This document shows positions 5,746-11,565 of a stretch of 11,565 nt of DNA, in pieces. Position numbers and translations under genes: made by a program. The DNA is from Cyclobacteriaceae bacterium (GTDB lineage Bacteria; Bacteroidota; Bacteroidia; Cytophagales; Cyclobacteriaceae), in the NCBI GenBank assembly GCA_030589835.1, contig JAUUZS010000068.1:1-11565 (forward strand), written 5' to 3'. The stretch's first letter is position 1; each line of letters begins with the position of its first letter. Below the pieces are notes generated by a model. The model did not search any database, was not told the DNA's origin, and worked only from the letters and a program-made list of their open reading frames with translations.

Positions 5746-7755
5746 ATGTTTAAATCATTACTAATAATTTTCTTTATTCTGATTAGTATCAATGTTCAAG
5801 CGCAAGAAACGCAGTGGGCAAGTACTATTTTGGAAGCTTCTTCAGAGCTCACTCCGCGGGAATATTCTGCTGAGCAAATTATCGGTAAACCAAATGTCAC
5901 TCCATCAACCAGCGATAGCCCCAATGCATGGATGCCTTATAGTGATGACCGGGAGGAATATGTGAAGGTGGGTTTTGCAACTCCTATTAAAATCAGGCAA
6001 ATAGCCATCGCCGAATCCTTTAATCCGGGATCCATATACCAAATATATTTATATGACCGCTCCGGTAATGAGTTTTTGATTAATACTTTTCAACCTCAGC
6101 CGATTGCCTTAAAGTCAAGAATGCTGCATGTGTTTTTTGATCTATCGCAATATGAAGTTTCTGCAGTAAAAATTGTGTTTGATTGTGGGGCTGTGCCAGG
6201 ACATATTGGCATTGATGCAATAGCAATTTCGAGTTCTACCTTGCCGGTGAGGCAGGAGATAAAAATCCTTGAAAGTGAAATTGTGAATGCAAATCCTGAA
6301 AGGCTAAGCGAAACAGTAAATAGCATTTATAATGAATTGCGGCCCCTGATTACCCCCGATGGCAAGACACTAATTTTTGGAAGACAATATCACCCGAATA
6401 ATACGGGAGGAGCAGATGACCCGGAAGATATTTGGTTTTCATTATGGGATGAAGAAAAAGGCGATTGGATGGAAGCAGAGAACATTGGGAGTCCACTAAA
6501 TACCAGTGGGTCAAATTATATAAGTTCCATTACCCCCGATGGAAATACGATAATCATTACCCTGGGAAACAAATATAAAAAAAACGGCAAACTCAAAGCA
6601 GGGGTTTCTGTAAGTACAAGAACTAGTGAGGGATGGTCAAAGCCGGAGCCCTTTAATATCATCAGGGAAATCAACGTAAGTGACAAGTCAAATTATTTCC
6701 TGGCCAATAACAGGAAGGTGTTGTTGATGTCTATTGAAAGTGACCCGTCATATGGTGGCCGGGACCTTTATGTGAGTTTTTTAAGGGAAGATGGCAGATG
6801 GAGCGAGCCCTTAAATTTAGGATCAGATATAAATACTGTCCAGGAAGAAGCCGCACCTTTTTTGGCTGCTGATGACAAGACGCTTTATTTTTCGTCCAAT
6901 GGATATATGGGATTTGGGAAACACGATATTTATCTTTCCAGAAGATTGGATGATACATGGACTAAGTGGTCTGAACCAGAGAACCTGGGGCCCATGATCA
7001 ATTCACCAGAAGTAGATGCTTTTTTTAATATTCCTCCTACAGGGGAATATGGATACTTTTCAAGGGATGTTTCTGAAAACAATGCTGATATTTTCCGCTT
7101 TGAATTGCCAAAAGAACATCAGCCGGAACCTGTGGTGACTATTAAAGGCGTAGTTTATGACACCAAAACAAATCGGCCGGCGCAAGCCCGAATTTTTTAT
7201 GAAAGCCTGCCCGAAGGAGAAGAGATTGGTATGATTGAATCTGATCCATTGACCGGTGAATATCAGATTATCCTTCCTTCTGGAAAATTATATGGATACC
7301 TGGCAGAATCTGAAGGATATATCGCCATCAATGCCCATATCGATTTGAAGGATACGAAAGAATTTGAAGAGCTCAACATTGACTTATTTATTGTTCCTAT
7401 AGAAAAGGGTGCCGTTGTGCGACTTAATAATATTTTCTTTGATTTTGATAAATCTGAATTAAAAGAAGAATCCTTTCCTGAACTCAAGAGGATCATCGAA
7501 CTCATGAATAAAAATGAAGACATGAGCATATCCATAGAAGGGCACACTGATAATATCGGAACTGTAGAATATAATCTTACGCTAAGTGAGCGTCGAGCCC
7601 GGTCTGTGGTGGATTACCTTGAAAAAGGGGGCATATCCATTGATCGAATGCAGTCAAAAGGTTTCGGCAAGTCCAAGCCTATCAAAAGCAATGCATACGA
7701 AATTGATGGAAGGGCATTTAACCGAAGAGTGGGATTTCGGATATTGGAGGAGTAA
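5746..7755 (+). CDS. OmpA-family envelope protein with discoidin-like, PD40 propeller and carboxypeptidase-regulatory-like domains
   Basis: The 669-residue protein has a type I signal peptide (1-19, ending VQA) with no lipobox. Residues 23-164 form a beta-rich domain (SAEQIIGKPN, WMPYSDDREEYVKVGF, IRQIAIAESFNPG) that looks like a galactose-binding/discoidin fold. About 195-455 carry five PD40-like blades, e.g. LITPDGKTLIFGR (201-213), SITPDGNTIII (261-271), and FLAADDKTLYFSSNG (372-386). Residues 465-550 resemble a carboxypeptidase-regulatory-like fold (VVTIKGVVYDTKTNRPAQA). The C-terminal 560-669 is an OmpA peptidoglycan-binding domain: FFDFDKSEL, EGHTDNIG with D602, and NLTLSERRARSV with R617, the expected ligands for diaminopimelate. 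The protein should sit in the periplasm or outer membrane, anchored to peptidoglycan. The propeller-regulatory-OmpA order resembles T9SS component PorE, but the TPR part is replaced by the N-terminal domain and there is no lipid anchor, so it is not called PorE. It stands alone between parA and mutS. Confidence 0.88.
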   Translation: MFKSLLIIFFILISINVQAQETQWASTILEASSELTPREYSAEQIIGKPNVTPSTSDSPNAWMPYSDDREEYVKVGFATPIKIRQIAIAESFNPGSIYQIYLYDRSGNEFLINTFQPQPIALKSRMLHVFFDLSQYEVSAVKIVFDCGAVPGHIGIDAIAISSSTLPVRQEIKILESEIVNANPERLSETVNSIYNELRPLITPDGKTLIFGRQYHPNNTGGADDPEDIWFSLWDEEKGDWMEAENIGSPLNTSGSNYISSITPDGNTIIITLGNKYKKNGKLKAGVSVSTRTSEGWSKPEPFNIIREINVSDKSNYFLANNRKVLLMSIESDPSYGGRDLYVSFLREDGRWSEPLNLGSDINTVQEEAAPFLAADDKTLYFSSNGYMGFGKHDIYLSRRLDDTWTKWSEPENLGPMINSPEVDAFFNIPPTGEYGYFSRDVSENNADIFRFELPKEHQPEPVVTIKGVVYDTKTNRPAQARIFYESLPEGEEIGMIESDPLTGEYQIILPSGKLYGYLAESEGYIAINAHIDLKDTKEFEELNIDLFIVPIEKGAVVRLNNIFFDFDKSELKEESFPELKRIIELMNKNEDMSISIEGHTDNIGTVEYNLTLSERRARSVVDYLEKGGISIDRMQSKGFGKSKPIKSNAYEIDGRAFNRRVGFRILEE

Positions 7756-7764
7756 TTTTTTCAG

Positions 7765-10380
7765 CTAATTTTTTCCTTTCAGAACAGTTTTCATTTCATT
7801 GATCTTGAGTAAAGCTTCGATGGGTGAAATGGTGTTTACATCAATTTTGCCTAACATTGCAAGAACCTCTTCCATGCGGGGATCGGCTTCAAACATGCTC
7901 AACTGATAATTGCTTTTTGGTATATCTTCGATGGTCTTATCTGCTTTTTTGCTAATCTTTTCCTTTTCCAGATGATGCATGATCTCATTGGCACGAATCA
8001 CAATGGGGTTTGGCATACCGGCCATTTGAGCCACATGAATACCAAAACTGTGCTCACTTCCACCTTCTTTCAGCTTTCTTAGAAAGATGATTTTCTCACC
8101 GGCTTCTTTCACAGAAACATTGAAATTCTTGATCCTTGAAAAATCATTGGTCAACTGGTTGAGCTCATGATAATGCGTTGCAAACAGTGTTTTTGCTTTA
8201 TGTTTTTGATTGTTATGTAAAAATTCTACGATTGACCAGGCTATGGAAATGCCATCATACGTACTTGTGCCACGACCAATTTCATCCATCAACACCAGGC
8301 TTCGGTCACTCAGGTTATTTAATATGCTGGCAGTTTCGTTCATTTCCACCATAAAGGTTGATTCACCTTTGGCAAGATTATCAGAGGCTCCTACACGGGT
8401 GAAAATTTTGTCTATGATCCCGATCGTTGCAAGTGAGGCCGGCACAAATGATCCTATTTGAGCCATCAGGGCGATCAGTGCTGTCTGTCGTAAAAGGGCT
8501 GACTTTCCCGCCATATTTGGGCCAGTGATGATCATGATCTGCTGGGATTCATTATCCAGAAAAACATCGTTGGGCACATACTCCTCACCCAGAGGCAGTT
8601 GCTGCTCGATGACAGGATGTCGTCCTTCCTTTATGTCCAGAATTTTTTCATCTGTGATTTTTGGTTTAATGTACTTGTTCTTGTAAGCAAGCATGGCAAA
8701 GGAAAGCAGGCAGTCGATAGAAGCTATTGCCCTGGCATTTTGTTGAATTAACCCCACAAAATCGATGGCACTCTCCACCAGGGCATTAAAAATTCGTTGC
8801 TCGATGACATGTATTTTATCTTCAGCACCGAGTATCTTTTCTTCATATTGCTTGAGCTCTTCGGTGATGTATCGCTCGGCATTTACCAGGGTTTGCTTTC
8901 TGATCCATTCTACCGGCACCTTATCTTTGTGGCTATTGGTCACTTCCAGATAGTAACCAAATACTCTGTTGTAAGCAATTTTTAATGAAGTGATTCCTGT
9001 ATTCTGAATTTCCCGCTGCTGGATTTGTACCAGAAAATCTTTCCCGGAAAATGAAATTTCTCGCAATTCATCCAGATCATTATCAACACCATCCTTAATC
9101 AGGTTTCCAAGGTTAGAAACAATGGGCACCTCCTCCTTAAGTTCCGCTTCTATTTTGTCCAGTAAAAATTCACAAGGATTTATTTGATCCGCTAATTTCT
9201 GAAGCTGGGGAACGCCGCTCTTAGTCAACAATTCCTTTATGGGCATTATCTGTATCAATGATTTTTTAAGTAAAACCATTTCTCTTGGATTGATCCTGCC
9301 TACAGCCACCTTGCTGATCAGCCTTTCCAGGTCGGCAATGTGTGTCAAAAGAGACCCCAGCTCCTCGCGCAATTCTTCATCTTCATAAAATGCCTCCACC
9401 ATTTGCAGGCGGTCATTGATGGGATTTTTTTCCTTTAATGGCATAATAAGCCATTTTTTCATAAGCCTCCCTCCCATTGCGGTGATGGATTGGTCGAGGA
9501 TATCGATAAGTGGCACTCCGCCATCTTGCTGTGGAAATATCAATTCCAGATTTCGAATAGTGAATTTATCCAGCCAAACAAACTTATCTTCCTCAATTCT
9601 GGAGATAGAAGATATGTGGTTGATTTCTTTATGTTCTGTTTCTTCCAGGTAAAACAACACCGCTCCAGCTGCGATAATTCCTGCATTCAAATTCTCAATG
9701 CCAAATCCTTTTAAGGTAGAAGTTTTAAAATGGCTCGTCAGTTTTTCGTAGGCATAATCGTAGGCATATACCCAGTCATCCGGTGTGAAAGTGTTGTATT
9801 GATCTTTAAAAAACCCTTCAAATTCTTTTCGTTTTGCCTTAGAGTAAATAATTTCTGAAGGATTGAAATTTTGCATTAAATTATCAATGTATTCCAGCGT
9901 TCCCGTAGAAGTATAAAATTCACCTGTCGATACATCCAGAAATGCCACACCCGAGTCATCACCATCTATTTGTATCGATGCCAGGTAATTGTTTGCTTTT
10001 TTCTCCAGGACCGTGTCATTAAATGAAAGCCCCGGGGTAACGAGCTCAGTTACACCACGTTTTACAATTCCCTTTACGGTTTTAGGATCCTCTAGCTGGT
10101 CGCAAATGGCCACCCTGTTTCCTGCCCGCACCAATTTAGGCAAATAGGTGTCGAGTGAATGATGTGGAAAACCAGCGAGTTCTATTGAAGAGGCTGCTCC
10201 GTTTGATCTTTTAGTCAATACAATATCGAGGATTTTGCTCGCCCGGATGGCATCTTCCCCAAAGGTCTCGTAAAAGTCGCCAACACGGAACAATAGGAGC
10301 GCACCTGGATGCTTGGCTTTGATGGCATTATATTGTTTCATCAAAGGGGTTTCCTTGGGGGCTGACTTGGCTTTGGACAT
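7765..10380 (-). CDS. mutS: DNA mismatch repair protein MutS
   Basis: The 871-residue product is full-length MutS1, which as a dimer binds mismatched bases and small loops and starts mismatch repair. The mismatch-reading motif F36-Y37-E38 lies in GDFYETF. The connector, lever and clamp domains span roughly 130-570. The ATPase has Walker [16 protein letters not shown] (619-633, K626), the signature [10 protein letters not shown] (674-683), Walker [17 protein letters not shown] (695-710), the H-loop ATHYHEL (734-740) and [11 protein letters not shown] (778-788). Walker A has Ala-Gly-Lys-Ser-Ala where many bacteria have Gly-Gly-Lys-Ser-Thr; this variant is common in Bacteroidota MutS as I recall. 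QLSMF (826-830) is a good beta-clamp-binding motif near the C-terminus, at the place where E. coli MutS carries its own. The start at 10380 fits the family's usual opening before TPLMKQY. It converges with the OmpA-family gene with only 9 bp between them and diverges from the SpoU gene. No gene neighbour is linked to mismatch repair. Confidence 0.98.
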   Translation of the reverse strand: MSKAKSAPKETPLMKQYNAIKAKHPGALLLFRVGDFYETFGEDAIRASKILDIVLTKRSNGAASSIELAGFPHHSLDTYLPKLVRAGNRVAICDQLEDPKTVKGIVKRGVTELVTPGLSFNDTVLEKKANNYLASIQIDGDDSGVAFLDVSTGEFYTSTGTLEYIDNLMQNFNPSEIIYSKAKRKEFEGFFKDQYNTFTPDDWVYAYDYAYEKLTSHFKTSTLKGFGIENLNAGIIAAGAVLFYLEETEHKEINHISSISRIEEDKFVWLDKFTIRNLELIFPQQDGGVPLIDILDQSITAMGGRLMKKWLIMPLKEKNPINDRLQMVEAFYEDEELREELGSLLTHIADLERLISKVAVGRINPREMVLLKKSLIQIMPIKELLTKSGVPQLQKLADQINPCEFLLDKIEAELKEEVPIVSNLGNLIKDGVDNDLDELREISFSGKDFLVQIQQREIQNTGITSLKIAYNRVFGYYLEVTNSHKDKVPVEWIRKQTLVNAERYITEELKQYEEKILGAEDKIHVIEQRIFNALVESAIDFVGLIQQNARAIASIDCLLSFAMLAYKNKYIKPKITDEKILDIKEGRHPVIEQQLPLGEEYVPNDVFLDNESQQIMIITGPNMAGKSALLRQTALIALMAQIGSFVPASLATIGIIDKIFTRVGASDNLAKGESTFMVEMNETASILNNLSDRSLVLMDEIGRGTSTYDGISIAWSIVEFLHNNQKHKAKTLFATHYHELNQLTNDFSRIKNFNVSVKEAGEKIIFLRKLKEGGSEHSFGIHVAQMAGMPNPIVIRANEIMHHLEKEKISKKADKTIEDIPKSNYQLSMFEADPRMEEVLAMLGKIDVNTISPIEALLKINEMKTVLKGKN

Positions 10381-10451
10381 TCCTATAGTAATAACTAGTA
10401 TTAATTTCTATTCTTCAGTTTGAGAATAGTTGCGAAGATATTTATTCTATT

Positions 10452-10486
10452 TTTGCTCTGAAAATTTATTTGTATTTATATTTTTG
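10452..10486 (+). promoter_or_regulatory. Bacteroidota-type promoter of the SpoU-family gene
   Basis: TATTTTTG (10479-10486) matches TAnnTTTG, and TTTG (10452-10455) is a possible -33 element 23 bp upstream, at the long end of normal spacing. The transcript start would fall near 10493, about three bases before the ATG at 10496. This also argues against translation from the in-frame ATG at 10430. Confidence 0.5.
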
Positions 10487-10495
10487 GAATACGGC

Positions 10496-11056
10496 ATGAG
10501 AAAACTACGCAATGAGGAATTGGACCGGCTTACGGTTGAGGAGCATGGAAAGGTGAGTAAAAATCCGATAGTAATCGTACTGGATAATATCAGGAGCAGG
10601 CACAATGTGGGTTCTGCCTTCCGGACTGCTGACGCCTTTTTATGTGAAAAAATCTTGCTGTGTGGCATCACAGCTCAGCCTCCCCATCGCGAGATACATA
10701 AAACAGCGCTTGGGGCCACCGAATCCGTTGACTGGGAATATCATGAAAATTCCCTCCTGGCGATTGATGAACTCAAAACCCTGGGATACAAAATCATAAG
10801 CATTGAGCAGGCAGAGGGAAGTATATCTCTTGAAAAATTCCAGATTAATTCCAACGAAAAACTGGCATTGGTATTTGGAAATGAAGTAAAAGGCGTTTCG
10901 CAATCGGTGGTTGATAAATCAGATGTAGTAATTGAAATTCCGCAATTTGGGACTAAGCATTCCTTAAATGTTTCCGTCTCAATTGGAGTCGTGATTTGGG
11001 ATTTAATTTCTAAAGTAAAAAAATCACGCAATAGCAGTAGCATGGAAAAGGAATAA
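10496..11056 (+). CDS. SpoU/TrmH-family RNA 2'-O-methyltransferase
   Basis: The 186-residue product is a SPOUT-class enzyme that methylates a ribose 2'-OH in tRNA or rRNA using S-adenosylmethionine. The three family motifs are present: motif 1 NIRSRHNVGSAFRTADAF (31-48, with N37 and R43), motif 2 LVFGNEVKGV (125-134, with E130), and motif 3 IPQFGTKHSLNVSVSIG (148-164), which forms the deep trefoil knot and cofactor pocket. It consists essentially of the catalytic domain, without the extra N-terminal RNA-binding domain of RlmB, so it is nearer TrmH or TrmL in size; the exact target nucleotide cannot be told. The ATG at 10496 is chosen over one at 10430 because the upstream 22 residues are Phe/Tyr-rich and unlike the family, and a promoter overlaps them. 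The gene diverges from mutS. The last dozen residues are polar and probably disordered. Confidence 0.93.
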   Translation: MRKLRNEELDRLTVEEHGKVSKNPIVIVLDNIRSRHNVGSAFRTADAFLCEKILLCGITAQPPHREIHKTALGATESVDWEYHENSLLAIDELKTLGYKIISIEQAEGSISLEKFQINSNEKLALVFGNEVKGVSQSVVDKSDVVIEIPQFGTKHSLNVSVSIGVVIWDLISKVKKSRNSSSMEKE

Positions 11057-11073
11057 GAAATATAATTAGAAAA

Positions 11074-11097
11074 ACTTTGCGCCTTAGCGGCTTAGCG
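11074..11097. repeat. Three tandem octamers NCTTWGCG
   Basis: ACTTTGCG, CCTTAGCG and GCTTAGCG follow one another without gaps at 11074-11097, just past the SpoU stop codon. Short runs of CTT-GCG units occur between genes in many unrelated bacteria, as I recall, and look like dispersed repeat fragments. No function is apparent. Confidence 0.5.
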
Positions 11098-11162
11098 AGA
11101 AAAAAAACAATAAGGAGTATACACAATTCTGTACGGCACGTCCAGACACTTTATATAAAAAA

Positions 11163-11179
11163 GGCCTGGTGCCCAGGAG
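11163..11179. other. Short perfect hairpin in the SpoU-cupin spacer
   Basis: CCTGG (11165-11169) and CCAGG (11173-11177) pair around a three-base loop. No T-run follows on either strand close enough for a terminator. It could be a leader hairpin of the cupin transcript. Nothing else is seen between 11098 and 11266 apart from TAGTGTTG (11246-11253), one base off the -7 consensus, about 14 bp before the cupin start. Confidence 0.3.
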
Positions 11180-11266
11180 AGAAATTAAAGAAATTTTCAT
11201 TATCCTTACGGAAATGTTCCTGATCAATATATTTCATTACAATTATAGTGTTGAAGTATTTAAACT

Positions 11267-11565
11267 ATGAAAAATTATATTAAAGAAGACGATCCGTTTA
11301 TTGTGCCTACCATCGACATGAAATTGATCGAAGAGCATTTTGGCAATGCAAGCAACAAATATGACAAATGCAGTATCGCCAGAATGGAAGTGCCTCCCCG
11401 ATGGAAGGAATCGTTCCAAAATCCCGAATTTGATGAATTTACCTTGATGATAAGTGGCAAAAAGCTCATCAATATTGATGGAGAAAAAATCGTAGTAGAA
11501 GCAGGGCAAAGTATTTTGGTGAAGAAAGGCGCACGGGTTCAGTATTCCAACCCATATGATTACCC
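11267..11565 (+). CDS. Cupin-fold protein, C-terminus cut by the window edge
   Basis: The visible 99 residues start MKNYIKEDDPFIVPTIDMKL and end in QYSNPYDY. The part from about 35 on reads as a single cupin barrel: IARMEVPPRWKESF, then FDEFTLMISGKKLINIDGEKI, then VEAGQSILVKKGARVQYSN. The order and glycine spacing fit the two cupin motifs, as in cupin_2 or EutQ-like proteins. The usual metal ligands are largely missing: motif 1 has F55-D56-E57 where HxH is expected, and motif 2 has Gln/Tyr where the last His is expected. It may therefore be a sugar- or ligand-binding or non-metal cupin. The residues before the barrel could help dimerise. The start follows an AT-rich leader with no strong Shine-Dalgarno. 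It runs in the same direction as the SpoU gene, 210 bp downstream, and is probably transcribed separately. Family fairly sure, function unknown. Confidence 0.75.
   Translation, partial: MKNYIKEDDPFIVPTIDMKLIEEHFGNASNKYDKCSIARMEVPPRWKESFQNPEFDEFTLMISGKKLINIDGEKIVVEAGQSILVKKGARVQYSNPYDY

Noticed and set aside
7756..7764. Terminator between the convergent OmpA-family gene and mutS
   Set aside because: Only 9 bp separate the stop codons and no stem with a T-run is visible; any terminator would have to lie inside the opposing coding sequence.
10430..10495. Upstream start for the SpoU-family gene at 10430
   Set aside because: The added 22 residues are Phe/Tyr-rich and unlike the family, and the promoter-like TATTTTTG box overlaps them.

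Overview
The window looks like chromosomal DNA of a Bacteroidota bacterium, most likely of the Cytophagales type. This rests on the AT-rich background, Bacteroidota-style promoters (TTTG spacer TAnnTTTG), an OmpA-family protein with a PD40/WD40-like propeller, a DUF2147 secreted protein, and the lineage style of MutS ([11 protein letters not shown]alker A). The genus cannot be read from the sequence alone. No tRNA, rRNA, CRISPR array or phage gene was seen.

Layout. Positions 1-215 (-) are the 5' end of a transposase that runs off the left edge. A cytidylate-kinase-like protein follows at 555-1262 (-). A long gene-poor stretch (1263-2026) holds two unexplained structures. One is a 144-bp nested palindrome (1458-1601). 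The other is a GC-rich, hairpin-rich island (about 1650-1830) resembling a structured RNA or a mobile-element remnant. A DUF2147 protein (-) and a class-3 aldehyde dehydrogenase (+) are divergently transcribed from a 122-bp shared control region. Next comes a two-gene operon on the minus strand: a ParA-type ATPase and a small basic protein with a ribbon-helix-helix-like C-terminus, overlapping by 20 bp. A 640-bp gap upstream of parA holds an inverted repeat whose sequence recurs in the 3' end of the aldehyde dehydrogenase gene. A large periplasmic/outer-membrane OmpA-family protein (5746-7755, +) meets mutS (7765-10380, -) tail to tail with 9 bp between them. A SpoU/TrmH-family RNA methyltransferase (10496-11056, +) diverges from mutS, and a cupin-fold protein (11267 onward, +) is cut by the right edge.

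How the genes work together. Most of the window is a set of unrelated housekeeping and envelope genes: mismatch repair, RNA methylation, aldehyde oxidation and cell-envelope anchoring. The clear functional unit is the parA plus small-partner operon, which looks like a segregation or positioning module without a classical ParB. Three genes (DUF2147, aldehyde dehydrogenase, SpoU methylase) have a TAnnTTTG box so close to the start codon that their mRNAs would have very short leaders. The most interesting items are the parA pair with its candidate binding sites, and the two structured intergenic elements between 1458 and about 1830.
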